NCBI GenBank assembly: GCA_937881735.1
Contig: CALGEH010000233.1
Span: forward strand, 1 to 33,887
DNA length: 33,887 bases
Origin: an uncultured Shimia sp.
GTDB taxonomy: Bacteria > Pseudomonadota > Alphaproteobacteria > Rhodobacterales > Rhodobacteraceae
Reading direction: 5' to 3'
Shown: piece by piece, positions 25,574 through 33,887 of the stretch
Numbering within the stretch: the first letter of the stretch is position 1
Layout: the number at the start of each line of letters is the position of its first letter
Made by a program: the position numbers and the translations under genes
The notes under the pieces: model-generated
The model's input: only the letters and a program-made list of their open reading frames with translations
Database searches by the model: none
Told to the model about the DNA's origin: nothing

Positions 25574-25597
25574 CTTCTTCTTGCCGAAAATATCCCC
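25574..25597 (-). repeat. Short 3'-end element, copy 3 (downstream of fhs)
   Basis: Minus strand GGGATATTTTCGGCAAGAAG followed by AAG, starting 36 bases after the fhs stop. It shares the TATTT box and the (C/T)AAGAAGAAG tail with the element after tmoW at 254-275. Confidence 0.4.
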
Positions 25598-25632
25598 CGC
25601 GCGGAGCGCAAGGCGTCGCCCCGACCCTTCGA

Positions 25633-27309
25633 TCAGAACAAACCTTCGATCTCGCCCGCCGCGTTCAGACAAATCGTCTCCGCCGCTGGCGTGCGTGGCA
25701 GACCCGGCATCGTCATGATCTCACCGCAGACCACAACGACAAACCCCGCACCCGCGCTCAGCCGCACCTCACGCACCGGAACGGAATGACCCGTCGGCGC
25801 GCCGCGCAGGTTGGGATCAGTCGAGAAGCTATATTGCGTCTTCGCCATGCAGATCGGCAGATGGCCGTACCCCTGCTCTTCCCAGAGCTTCAGCTGATCA
25901 CGGATCTTCTTATCAGCGAGCACCTCATCCGCATGATAAATCGACTTCGCGATCCGGTTGATCTTGTCCCAAAGCGGCATCTCATCCGGATAGATCGGCG
26001 AGAATTGCGCCTTTCCGCTCTCGGCAATCTCTGCCACGCGGGTGGCCAAAGCCTCGGACCCTTCCGAGCCAAGCTCCCAGTGCCGCGACAGGATCGCTTC
26101 GGAGCCTTGGCTCTTCACGTATTCCTTGACCGCCTCAACCTCGGCATCGGTATCGGTCACAAAGTGGTTGATCGCAACCACGACCGGCACGCCGAACGAC
26201 TTGATATTGCCGATGTGACGTCCAAGGTTGGCACAACCTTCTTTCACAGCGGCCACGTTCTCGGGGCCCAGATCGGCTTTTGCGACGCCGCCATTCATCT
26301 TCATCGCGCGCACAGTGGCCACCAGAACCACGCAATCGGGCGCGATCCCTGCCTTGCGGCACTTGATGTTCATGAACTTCTCTGCGCCCAGATCGGCGCC
26401 AAAGCCCGCTTCCGTCACCACGAAATCCGCGATCTTAAGCGCTGTCGTCGTTGCCGTTACCGAGTTGCAGCCATGCGCGATGTTGGCGAACGGGCCGCCA
26501 TGCACGAAGGCAGGGTTGTTCTCCAGCGTCTGCACCAGATTGGGCTGCATCGCATCCTTCAAAAGAACCGTCATTGCCCCTGCCGCCATGATATCGCGGC
26601 AGAAGACCGGGCTGCGGTCGCGGCGATAGGCCACGATCATATCACCCAAGCGCTTCTCCAGATCCTTCAGGCCACTGGCCAGACACAAGATCGCCATGAC
26701 CTCGGACGCCACGGTGATGTCGAACCCATCCTCGCGGGCAAACCCGTTAGAGACACCGCCCAGCGACGATGTGATCTGACGCAAGGACCGATCATTCATG
26801 TCCACAACACGCCGCCACACGACACGCCGCGTGTCGATATCCAGCTCATTACCCCAATAGATGTGGTTGTCGAGCATCGCGCTCAGCAGCGCATGGGCAG
26901 AGGTAATAGCGTGGAAATCGCCGGTGAAGTGGAGGTTCATATCCTCCATCGGCACCACTTGCGCGTAACCGCCACCAGCCGCCCCGCCCTTCATGCCGAA
27001 GTTCGGGCCGAGGCTCGCTTCGCGGATACAGACCATCGCCTTCTTGCCGATCCGGTTCAGGCCATCGCCCAGACCCACGGTCGTGGTGGTCTTGCCTTCG
27101 CCCGCAGGCGTCGGGTTGATCGCGGTCACAAGGATCAGCTTGCCGCTTTTATTGCTCTGAACGGAATCGATGAAGGCCTGAGACAATTTTGCCTTGTCGT
27201 GCCCGTAAGGCAGCAGATGCTCGCCCGGAATTCCAAGTTTATCTCCAATCTCGGAAATAGGACGCTTCTGCGCGCCGCGCGCAATCTCGATATCGGATTT
27301 GTAGGCCAT
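25633..27309 (-). CDS. fhs: Formate-tetrahydrofolate ligase
   Basis: 558 residues, the usual length for this enzyme. The ATP-binding motif TPAGEGKTT is at 67-75, with family segments [57 protein letters not shown] and [19 protein letters not shown]. In a catabolic setting it runs as formyl-THF to formate plus ATP, linking FolD to formate dehydrogenase; it can also run in reverse for biosynthesis. The ATG is preceded by GGGAGA. It lies between the formate dehydrogenase genes and folD, all on one strand, with modest gaps (74 and 123 bases). Confidence 0.95.
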   Translation of the reverse strand: MAYKSDIEIARGAQKRPISEIGDKLGIPGEHLLPYGHDKAKLSQAFIDSVQSNKSGKLILVTAINPTPAGEGKTTTTVGLGDGLNRIGKKAMVCIREASLGPNFGMKGGAAGGGYAQVVPMEDMNLHFTGDFHAITSAHALLSAMLDNHIYWGNELDIDTRRVVWRRVVDMNDRSLRQITSSLGGVSNGFAREDGFDITVASEVMAILCLASGLKDLEKRLGDMIVAYRRDRSPVFCRDIMAAGAMTVLLKDAMQPNLVQTLENNPAFVHGGPFANIAHGCNSVTATTTALKIADFVVTEAGFGADLGAEKFMNIKCRKAGIAPDCVVLVATVRAMKMNGGVAKADLGPENVAAVKEGCANLGRHIGNIKSFGVPVVVAINHFVTDTDAEVEAVKEYVKSQGSEAILSRHWELGSEGSEALATRVAEIAESGKAQFSPIYPDEMPLWDKINRIAKSIYHADEVLADKKIRDQLKLWEEQGYGHLPICMAKTQYSFSTDPNLRGAPTGHSVPVREVRLSAGAGFVVVVCGEIMTMPGLPRTPAAETICLNAAGEIEGLF

Positions 27310-27369
27310 TGATGGGGTCTCCCGGTGTTTCGCCGTAAGTGGCAGGGTGATTTCTGGTGTTATCAGAGG

Positions 27370-27401
27370 GCAGTCGCGCCGCGTTACTCCGCCGCGACTG
27401 C
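27370..27401 (-). terminator. Hairpin across the fdsA stop codon
   Basis: On the minus strand GCAGTCGCG (27393-27401) pairs perfectly with CGCGACTGC (27370-27378) around a 14-base loop that contains the TAA stop. No T-run follows, so it looks like an mRNA-stabilising 3' structure rather than an intrinsic terminator. Confidence 0.4.
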
Positions 27402-30149
27402 TTCTTTTGGTTTTTCGACCTTCACGGCGGAGAATTTGAACTCCGGGATTTTCCCATAAGGGTCGATGGCTGGGTTGGTCAGGATGTTGGCCGCCGCCTC
27501 GACAAAGGCGAAGGGCAAAAAGACCATATCAGGGGACACAGCCCGGTCGGCGCGGGCCATGATGTCGATCGTGCCGCGCTTGGTGGTGAGACGCACCGTG
27601 CCGCCGGGCTCAATACCCAGTTTTCGCAGGGTGGACGGGTGCAGAGAGCAGTTTGCCTCCGGCTCCACCGCATCCAGAACCGTGGCGCGCCGCGTCATGG
27701 ACCCGGTGTGCCAATGCTCTAGCTGCCGGCCCGTGGTGAGGATCATCGGATATTCCTCATCCGGCACATCATCGGGCGCAATCACCGAGGCGGGCGTGAA
27801 CCGCGCACGGCCTGAGGGGCGCGGGAAGCCATCGCCGAAGACGATAGGCTGGCCAGGGTCTTCGGGGCTGAGCGAGGGATAGGTCACCGCGCCCTCACGC
27901 TCCAGACGCTCCCATGTGATGTTGTTCAGCGACGCCATGTTTTGCTTCATCTCCGCAAAGACATCCGCGGGGCTGTCGTAGCGCCAGTCGAGCCCGAGCC
28001 GGTTGGCCAGCGCCATGGTGATGGCCCAATCCTCGCGCGCCTCGCCCGGGGGGCTGAGCGCGGGGCGGCCCATCTGCACCTGCCGGTTGGTATTGGTGAC
28101 GGTGCCGGATTTCTCAGCAAACGCGCCCGCAGGCAGGATGATATCGGCGTAATTCGCCGTCTCGGTCAGGAAGATATCCTGCACCACAAGGCAATCGAGC
28201 TTGGCCAGCGCATCGCGCGCATGCTCCACATCAGGGTCCGACATGGCAGGGTTTTCGCCAAGGATATACATCGCCTTGATGTTGCCCTCATGGACCGCAT
28301 CCATGATCTCGGTAACCGTGAGGCCCTTCTCGGCGCTGAAATCACCCGTGCCCCAAACTTCCGTGAACGCATTGCGCACGCCGTCATCGGTGACGCTTTG
28401 GTAATCCGGCAGGAACATCGGCACGAGGCCCGCATCGGACGCGCCCTGCACGTTGTTCTGACCGCGCAGCGGGTGCAGACCCGCACCCGGACGGCCGACT
28501 TGGCCCGTCATCAGCGCGAGGCTGATCAGGCAGCGCGAATTATCCGTGCCATGGATATGCTGGCTGATGCCCATGCCCCAGAAGATCATCGCGGATTTGG
28601 CACCCGCAAAGGTCCGCGCCACGGCGCGCAGCTCATCGGCTTCGATGCCACAGATCCCGGCCATTTTCTCCGGCGTGAAATCGGCCAGATGCGCCTTCTC
28701 GGCTTCCCAGTTCTCGGTCATCGCCTGAATATATTGCGTGTCGTAGAGCTCTTCCTCGACAATCGTGTGCATGATCGCGTTCAGCATCGACACGTCCGCG
28801 CCGGGGCGGAACTGAAGCATATGCGTCGCGAACCGCTTTAGCGCCTGACCGCGCGGGTCCATCACGATAAGCTTACCACCGCGCTTGGTGAATTGCTTGA
28901 AATAGGTGGCCGCAACCGGATGGTTCTCGATCGGGTTCGCCCCGATCACGATGGCCACATCCGCGTTCTCGATCTCGTTGAACGTGGCTGTCACAGCGCC
29001 CGAGCCGACATTCTCGATCAGCGCCGCGACCGAGCTTGCGTGGCAGAGCCGCGTGCAGTGATCGACGTTGTTATGGCCAAAGCCCTGACGGATCAGCTTT
29101 TGAAAGAGATACGCCTCTTCATTGGTGCATTTGGCCGAGCCAAAGCCCGCAACCTCGCGCCCGCGCCCCTTGAGGCCCTTGGCGGCCGCATCCAGCGCCT
29201 CGTCCCATGTCGCTTCGCGGAAATGCGTAAGCACATTGCCGGGATCGACGTTCAGCCCCTTGGCAGGCGCATCGTCGCGCCGAATCAAAGGTTTGGTCAG
29301 CCGGTGATCGTGATGGATATAGTCGAAGCCAAAGCGACCCTTGACGCAGAGCCGGCCCTCGTTGGCAGGTCCGTTGATACCCTCGACGTATTTGACGCGG
29401 CCATCTTTAACCTTGAGGCTGATCTGGCAGCCGACGCCACAAAAGGGGCAGATGCTCTTGGTCTCGCTGTCGAAATCCGCGCTGTCGCCGCGCTGTTCTG
29501 CGTCCGTGACGCTCGCGGGCATCAAGGCTCCCGTCGGGCAAGCCTGAACGCATTCGCCACAGGCAACGCAGGTGCTCTCGCCCATCGGGTCGTCGAAATC
29601 GAACACCGGATAGCTGTCATGCCCGCGCCCGGCCATGCCGATCACGTCGTTTACCTGAACCTCGCGGCAGGCGCGCACGCAGAGCCCGCATTGGATACAG
29701 GCATCAAGGTTCACACTCATCGCGACATGGCTGGAATCCAGAAGCGGCACGCGCTGCTCTTCCAGCTTTGGCAGGCGGCTTGTGACCACGTCATTGGCCT
29801 CGGCCATGTCCCACAGGTGGCTGGATTTATCATGCGCGTCTGCGCGCTCGGGCTGATCCGCGACCAGCATTTCCATCACCATCTTGCGCGCAGACACGGC
29901 CCGCGCACTGGCGGTGTGGACGACCATGCCGTCTTCTGCCTTGCGGATACAGGACGCGGCCAGCACACGCTCGCCTTCAATCTCGACCATGCAGGCCCGG
30001 CAATTGCCGTCGGGGCGATATCCCGGCGCAGGTTTGTGGCACAGATGGGGGATCACGATGCCCCGTCCATTGGCCGCCTCCCAAAGGGTCATACCTGGTG
30101 TGACGCTGACCGTCTCACCGTCAAGAGTTATGCTCACTGTATCGGTCAT
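27384..30149 (-). CDS. fdsA: NAD-dependent formate dehydrogenase, catalytic (alpha) subunit
   Basis: 921 residues from the ATG at 30149 (ribosome binding site GGAGGAAA); the frame stays open upstream but inside the preceding gene. Domains in order are an N-terminal 2Fe-2S ferredoxin domain ([20 protein letters not shown]), two 4Fe-4S motifs ([27 protein letters not shown]), the 4Fe-4S site of the molybdopterin domain (CPFCGVGC, later [12 protein letters not shown]), then the molybdopterin oxidoreductase and dinucleotide-binding domains. The metal ligand is Cys in [10 protein letters not shown], not selenocysteine. It oxidises formate to CO2 in the cytoplasm. It overlaps the upstream diaphorase gene by four bases. 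It is the last step for the methyl carbons in this cluster. Confidence 0.93.
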   Translation of the reverse strand: MTDTVSITLDGETVSVTPGMTLWEAANGRGIVIPHLCHKPAPGYRPDGNCRACMVEIEGERVLAASCIRKAEDGMVVHTASARAVSARKMVMEMLVADQPERADAHDKSSHLWDMAEANDVVTSRLPKLEEQRVPLLDSSHVAMSVNLDACIQCGLCVRACREVQVNDVIGMAGRGHDSYPVFDFDDPMGESTCVACGECVQACPTGALMPASVTDAEQRGDSADFDSETKSICPFCGVGCQISLKVKDGRVKYVEGINGPANEGRLCVKGRFGFDYIHHDHRLTKPLIRRDDAPAKGLNVDPGNVLTHFREATWDEALDAAAKGLKGRGREVAGFGSAKCTNEEAYLFQKLIRQGFGHNNVDHCTRLCHASSVAALIENVGSGAVTATFNEIENADVAIVIGANPIENHPVAATYFKQFTKRGGKLIVMDPRGQALKRFATHMLQFRPGADVSMLNAIMHTIVEEELYDTQYIQAMTENWEAEKAHLADFTPEKMAGICGIEADELRAVARTFAGAKSAMIFWGMGISQHIHGTDNSRCLISLALMTGQVGRPGAGLHPLRGQNNVQGASDAGLVPMFLPDYQSVTDDGVRNAFTEVWGTGDFSAEKGLTVTEIMDAVHEGNIKAMYILGENPAMSDPDVEHARDALAKLDCLVVQDIFLTETANYADIILPAGAFAEKSGTVTNTNRQVQMGRPALSPPGEAREDWAITMALANRLGLDWRYDSPADVFAEMKQNMASLNNITWERLEREGAVTYPSLSPEDPGQPIVFGDGFPRPSGRARFTPASVIAPDDVPDEEYPMILTTGRQLEHWHTGSMTRRATVLDAVEPEANCSLHPSTLRKLGIEPGGTVRLTTKRGTIDIMARADRAVSPDMVFLPFAFVEAAANILTNPAIDPYGKIPEFKFSAVKVEKPKEAVAAE

Positions 30150-31846
30150 GAGATTTCCTCCGGGAAGTGTTTCATCGTAGATCTGATCGGGTTGGGCGCA
30201 GCCTGTCCCAGACCGCAAATGGACGCGTCCGTCATGGCCGTGCACAACTCTTCCAAGAGCGGCGCATCCCATGTGTCGGCCTCCATCAGCTTCACGGCCT
30301 TTTCGCAGCCCACCCGGCAGGGCGTGCATTGACCGCAGCTTTCATCCTCAAAAAACCGCAGCATGTTGAGCGCGGCCTGTTTGGCGCTGTCATGGTCCGA
30401 CAGAACGACCACGGCGGCGGAGCCAATGAAGGTGCCATGCGGTTGCAGCGTATCAAAATCGAGCGGGATGTCATGCATCGACGCAGGTAGCAGCCCCGAG
30501 GACGGCCCACCGGGCTGGTAGGCCTTGAAACTGTGCCCGTCGAGCATGCCGCCCGCTGCCGCAATGATGTCTGTGATGGTCGAGCCCGCGGGCAAGAGGT
30601 GAATACCGGGATTTTTCACACGTCCCGAGACGGAATAGCTGCGCAGACCTTTGCGCCCGTTATGTTCCACCCCAGACAGGATCTCGCCGCCCTCGCGCAG
30701 GATGCGTGTGACCCAGTGCAGCGTCTCGACGTTGTTGACCAGAGTGGGTTGCCCGAAAATCCCCACCTGCGCCACAAACGGGGGGCGGTGCCGGGGCAGA
30801 CCGCGTTTGCCCTCGATGCTCTCGATCATCGCACTTTCTTCGCCGCAGATATACGCGCCCGCACCGCGCCGGACCTCGATATAGCCCTCGGGCGCGAGGC
30901 CCGCCGCCTCAATCGCCGCAATCTCATAGGCGAGGATTTGCAGCACGGCGGGATATTCATCGCGCATGTAGATATAGCAGCGCTCGGCCTCCACCGCCCA
31001 GGCGGCGATCAGCATCCCCTCAAGGAAGAGATGCGGCACCCGCTCAAGGTAATAACGGTCCTTGAATGTGCCCGGCTCGCCCTCATCGCCATTTACAGCA
31101 AGATAGCGGGGGCCTTTGGCGGCCCGCACGAAGCCCCATTTGCGCCCCGACGGGAAACCCGCGCCGCCAAGCCCGCGCAGGCCTGCGTCCAGAAGTTCCT
31201 GCTGCACGGCCTCGAATGCGGCATCAGTGTTGTCGCCGGCGCTCAGACGCTTGAGAACCTCATAACCGCCCGCCGCAACATAGGCGTCCAAACGCTCATA
31301 ATCAGGGACATGGGCGTGTGTGTCACCGGCGGCAATCGCGGCACGCACCTTCTCGGGTGTGGCGTGGTCGATATGGTTGTGGCCGATTTCCAGCACTGGG
31401 GCCGTGTCGCAGCGGCCCATGCAGGGCGCGCGCAACACACGCACTTCGGAGGCATCAAGACCGTCCTCAAGGGCTGCCTTGAGCGCCTGCGCCCCAGCAA
31501 GCTCACAGCTCAGCGAATCACATACACGGATTGTCAGGGTGGGGGGCGGGGTCTCGCCTTCGCGCACTACGTCGAAATGTGCGTAGAAAGTCGCCACCTC
31601 ATAGACTTCGGCCATGCTCAGGCGCATTTCCTCAGCCAAAGCGCGCAGGTGACCTGCACTCAGGCACCCGTAAGCATCTTGAATCAAGTGAAGATGCTCA
31701 ATTAGCAGATCGGCGCGGCGCTCGCGGCCCTCAAGCAGAGCCTGCACCTCGCTCCACGCCCCGTCGTCAAGCTGACGGCCCTTGGGCGTCGTGCGGCCCT
31801 TGCCACGGCCCTCTTTCCAGACACCGGATCCCTGTTGTGCATTCAT
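30146..31846 (-). CDS. fdsB: Formate dehydrogenase, fused gamma-beta (NuoE-NuoF-like) diaphorase subunit
   Basis: 566 residues combining two subunits that are often separate. Residues up to about 165 are a NuoE/FdsG thioredoxin-like 2Fe-2S domain (CDSLSCELAG, then APCMGRCDTAP). The rest is NuoF/FdsB-like: the NADH/FMN domain (GLRGLGGAGFPSGRKWGFVR, VNGDEGEPGTFKDR, GAGAYICGEESAMIESIEGK) and the C-terminal 4Fe-4S motif CGQCTPCRVGCEK. It passes electrons from FdsA to NAD+. The ATGA overlap with fdsA suggests coupled translation. No separate fdsC/fdsD accessory genes are seen next to it in this window. Confidence 0.9.
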   Translation of the reverse strand: MNAQQGSGVWKEGRGKGRTTPKGRQLDDGAWSEVQALLEGRERRADLLIEHLHLIQDAYGCLSAGHLRALAEEMRLSMAEVYEVATFYAHFDVVREGETPPPTLTIRVCDSLSCELAGAQALKAALEDGLDASEVRVLRAPCMGRCDTAPVLEIGHNHIDHATPEKVRAAIAAGDTHAHVPDYERLDAYVAAGGYEVLKRLSAGDNTDAAFEAVQQELLDAGLRGLGGAGFPSGRKWGFVRAAKGPRYLAVNGDEGEPGTFKDRYYLERVPHLFLEGMLIAAWAVEAERCYIYMRDEYPAVLQILAYEIAAIEAAGLAPEGYIEVRRGAGAYICGEESAMIESIEGKRGLPRHRPPFVAQVGIFGQPTLVNNVETLHWVTRILREGGEILSGVEHNGRKGLRSYSVSGRVKNPGIHLLPAGSTITDIIAAAGGMLDGHSFKAYQPGGPSSGLLPASMHDIPLDFDTLQPHGTFIGSAAVVVLSDHDSAKQAALNMLRFFEDESCGQCTPCRVGCEKAVKLMEADTWDAPLLEELCTAMTDASICGLGQAAPNPIRSTMKHFPEEIS

Positions 31847-31984
31847 GGCGAGCCTCCCTCATTATTCCCAATGTTTAACTAATTTTCCTACCAGTCAACA
31901 TTGGATTCGAGGGTATGCAGTGTATTTGCGCCTGAAAAGGCACCGGTTGCGACACGACCGGCTCTGAGTGTTTCCGATAGGAAT

Positions 31985-32764
31985 TTAGACGGCGCGTTCG
32001 ACCATCATCTTCTTGATATGCGCGATCGCCTTGGCCGGGTTCAGACCCTTCGGGCAGGTCTTCGTGCAGTTCATGATTGTGTGGCACCGATAGAGCTTGA
32101 AAGGGTCCTCAAGCTCGTCAAGACGCTCACCCGTCGCCTCGTCGCGGCTGTCGATGATCCAGCGATAGGCGTGCAAGAGGGCGGCTGGCCCAAGATACTT
32201 GTCGCCGTTCCACCAATAGCTGGGGCAGGAGGTGGAGCAGCATGCGCACATCACGCACTCATATAGCCCATCCAGCTTCTCGCGATCCTCGATGGATTGC
32301 TTCCACTCTTTGGCGGGCTTGTTCGTCTTGGTCTCGAGCCACGGCATGATGCTCGCGTGCTGGGCGTAGAAATGCGTGAGGTCCGGGATCAGGTCGCGGA
32401 CGATGGGCATATGCGGCAGGGGGTAGATTTTCACATCGCCCTTGATCTCATCCATGCCGTAGATGCAGGCCAGCGTGTTGATTCCGTCGATGTTCATCGC
32501 GCAAGAGCCGCAAATCCCCTCGCGGCAGGACCGCCGGAAGGTCAGCGTGGGGTCGATGTCTGTCTTGATCTTGATCAGCGCGTCCAGAACCATTGGCCCG
32601 CAGGTGTCCATATCCACGAAATACGTGTCCACGCGCGGGTTCGCCCCATCATCGGGCGTCCAGCGATAGATCTGAAACTTGCGCAGATTGGTGGCGCCCT
32701 CGGGTTTGGGCCATGTCTTGCCCGCCGTCATCCGCGAGTTTTTGGGGAGTGTGAGTTGAACCAT
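31985..32764 (-). CDS. sdhB: Succinate dehydrogenase iron-sulfur subunit
   Basis: 259 residues, the usual size. The 2Fe-2S motif is CREGICGSC (from residue 80). The C-terminal clusters are in [16 protein letters not shown] and [17 protein letters not shown]. It carries electrons from SdhA flavin to the membrane quinone subunits, in the TCA cycle and respiratory chain. It is the third gene of the visible sdhA-lipoprotein-sdhB order, 13 bases after the lipoprotein gene. It ends a housekeeping operon; the fds promoter must lie in the 138 bases that follow. Confidence 0.96.
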   Translation of the reverse strand: MVQLTLPKNSRMTAGKTWPKPEGATNLRKFQIYRWTPDDGANPRVDTYFVDMDTCGPMVLDALIKIKTDIDPTLTFRRSCREGICGSCAMNIDGINTLACIYGMDEIKGDVKIYPLPHMPIVRDLIPDLTHFYAQHASIMPWLETKTNKPAKEWKQSIEDREKLDGLYECVMCACCSTSCPSYWWNGDKYLGPAALLHAYRWIIDSRDEATGERLDELEDPFKLYRCHTIMNCTKTCPKGLNPAKAIAHIKKMMVERAV

Positions 32765-32777
32765 GATCTACTCCTTT

Positions 32778-33095
32778 TCAGCCCAGCATCGTGATGCTGT
32801 TTTGGGCAATGCACTGAACAGCCTCAGGGCGCTGCGCGATGGTCAGCACCTCCTGGGCCGTGGATTGGGTCACGCCGGTGACGGAGGCCCCGGCGATGCT
32901 GATGATCTCGGACGCAGAGGCGGCGTCGATCACGCAATCGGTGATGGGGGCTGCGTTGAGCCCCGGAAAGCGCTCGGCCACGACAGTGTTGACCACCCCC
33001 TTGGCCCGCTCACGCGCAATAGTGTCGGCGGCATCATTGGCCGCCGCACAGGCGCTGAGGCCTAAAGCTGCCAAAATGAGCACGAGGCGGCGCAT
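32778..33095 (-). CDS. Small lipoprotein encoded between sdhA and sdhB
   Basis: 105 residues starting MRRLVLILAALGLSACAAAN: a lipoprotein signal with lipobox LSAC, so Cys16 should be lipidated and the protein anchored in a membrane facing the periplasm. The remainder is small and alanine/valine rich, with cysteines in ITDCVID and VQCIAQN that could form a disulfide. The ATG overlaps the sdhA stop by one base (TGATG). I recall similar ORFs at this place in other roseobacters, but I do not know a function; a role in succinate dehydrogenase assembly is only suggested by position. Confidence 0.78.
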   Translation of the reverse strand: MRRLVLILAALGLSACAAANDAADTIARERAKGVVNTVVAERFPGLNAAPITDCVIDAASASEIISIAGASVTGVTQSTAQEVLTIAQRPEAVQCIAQNSITMLG

Positions 33096-33887
33096 CAGAA
33101 TGTCCGCTCTTTGGGCGCGATCTTCTTGAGGCTGATCCCGCCATGATCCTCATCTGTCAGCGGCGTCTCGATGATCGGGCGATAGCTCAGCTTCACATCA
33201 GGCCCATCGACGCGCGCAATCGAATGGACGCGCCATTTCTTGTCATCACGCGTGCTGAAATCCTCATGCGCGTGGGCGCCCCGGCTCTCATGGCGCGCCT
33301 CAGCGCCCGCGATGGTGGCCAGCGCATTGGGCATGAGGTTGGTGAGCTCAAGCGTTTCCATCAGGTCGCTGTTCCAGATCAGGCTGCGGTCGGTGACCTT
33401 GATATCGGGCATCTTGCGCGCCACGGCATCCATCTTGTCCACGCCATCCTTCATCGTCTTAGACGCGCGGAAAACGGCGGCATCTTCCTGCATGGTGCGC
33501 TGCATCTCAAGACGCAGAGCGGCCGTAGGCATGGCCCCGTCCGCATGGCGCAGCGCGTCGAACCGGTCAAACGCCTTTTCGACTTGTGTCGTGTTTGTCG
33601 CGGGCACGGCGCTCTCACGGTCCACGACCTTGCCCGCGCGAATGGCGGCAGCACGGCCAAAGACCACCAGATCAATCAGCGAGTTGGAGCCCAGACGGTT
33701 CGCCCCGTGCACGCTTGCACAGCCCGCCTCGCCCACAGCCATCAGGCCGGGAACAATCGCGTGCGGATCATCTTTGGTGGGGTTCACAACCTCGCCCCAG
33801 TAATTCGTCGGAATGCCGCCCATGTTATAGTGAACGGTCGGCAGAACCGGGATCGGCTCCTTGTTGACATCGACGCCCGCGAAAATG
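33095..33887 (-). CDS. sdhA: Succinate dehydrogenase flavoprotein subunit (C-terminal part, runs off the window)
   Basis: About 263 C-terminal residues are visible. They include KEPIPVLPTVHYNMGGIPT (substrate/FAD site), GLMAVGEAGCASVHGANRLG (FAD binding) and the helical C-terminal domain ending IAPKERTF. The reading frame is open to the window edge, past the internal ATG at 33823. SdhA oxidises succinate to fumarate. Downstream overlap with the lipoprotein gene indicates a tight operon; sdhC and sdhD should lie beyond the window. Confidence 0.95.
   Translation of the reverse strand, partial: IFAGVDVNKEPIPVLPTVHYNMGGIPTNYWGEVVNPTKDDPHAIVPGLMAVGEAGCASVHGANRLGSNSLIDLVVFGRAAAIRAGKVVDRESAVPATNTTQVEKAFDRFDALRHADGAMPTAALRLEMQRTMQEDAAVFRASKTMKDGVDKMDAVARKMPDIKVTDRSLIWNSDLMETLELTNLMPNALATIAGAEARHESRGAHAHEDFSTRDDKKWRVHSIARVDGPDVKLSYRPIIETPLTDEDHGGISLKKIAPKERTF

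Noticed and set aside
24397-27312. A 971-codon open frame on the plus strand opposite folD and fhs
   Set aside because: It lies antisense to two clear enzymes, and its translation is rich in His, Arg and Gln with no family signature. It is a shadow of GC-rich third positions.
27384-30149. Selenocysteine in formate dehydrogenase
   Set aside because: The active-site position in [10 protein letters not shown] is an ordinary cysteine codon, and there is no in-frame TGA.

Overview
The window reads as a chromosomal segment from a marine alphaproteobacterium of the Roseobacter group (Rhodobacterales). The evidence is GC-rich coding sequence, gene content and order matching the methylated-amine cluster described in Ruegeria pomeroyi and relatives, an NAD-dependent formate dehydrogenase, and a succinate dehydrogenase locus with a small lipoprotein gene between sdhA and sdhB. 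I cannot name the species. No insertion sequence, phage gene, integrase or CRISPR array was seen.

Layout. The window opens with a 5'-truncated tRNA-Thr(GGT) (1-69). Then come the TMAO ABC transporter tmoX-tmoV-tmoW (minus strand, 4312-298), a truncated second tmoX (4675-5121) and an XRE-cupin regulator (5334-5996). The dimethylamine monooxygenase operon dmmDABC follows (minus, 9888-6021), then an ammonium/methylammonium channel gene with a 58-residue membrane protein gene downstream (minus, 11646-10051). Divergent from it are mgsABC and gmaS (plus, 11871-16268), the front end of the N-methylglutamate pathway. A FadR-type GntR regulator converges on a substrate-binding-like protein that has no visible signal peptide. 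Divergent from the latter is tmm (trimethylamine monooxygenase), coupled to a class I amidotransferase (18571-20618). Converging on these is tdm (TMAO demethylase), coupled to a truncated haemoglobin (minus, 23494-20727). Divergent from tdm are a 54-residue membrane protein and an EamA transporter (23612-24622). The rest, all minus strand, is C1 oxidation and respiration: folD, fhs, formate dehydrogenase (a fused NuoE/NuoF-like subunit plus the catalytic subunit), sdhB, a lipoprotein and the C-terminal part of sdhA.

How it works together (family knowledge applied to this gene set). TmoXVW imports TMAO, and Tmm makes TMAO from trimethylamine. Tdm splits TMAO to dimethylamine plus a formaldehyde-level carbon, and DmmABC takes dimethylamine to methylamine. 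GmaS and MgsABC convert methylamine through gamma-glutamylmethylamide to N-methylglutamate. The carbon released by Tdm and DmmABC is caught on tetrahydrofolate by the GcvT-like domains of Tdm and DmmD, oxidised by FolD, released as formate by Fhs with ATP gain, and oxidised to CO2 with NADH by formate dehydrogenase. The N-methylglutamate dehydrogenase genes (mgdABCD) are not in this window.

The least explained parts are: a promoter motif shared by tmoX, dmmD and the amt/mgs divergent region; two TGGT-N4-ACCA dyads in front of tmm beside the GntR gene; the leaderless binding protein next to that regulator; the translationally coupled tdm-globin and tmm-amidotransferase pairs; and a long, hairpin-rich tmoX leader.
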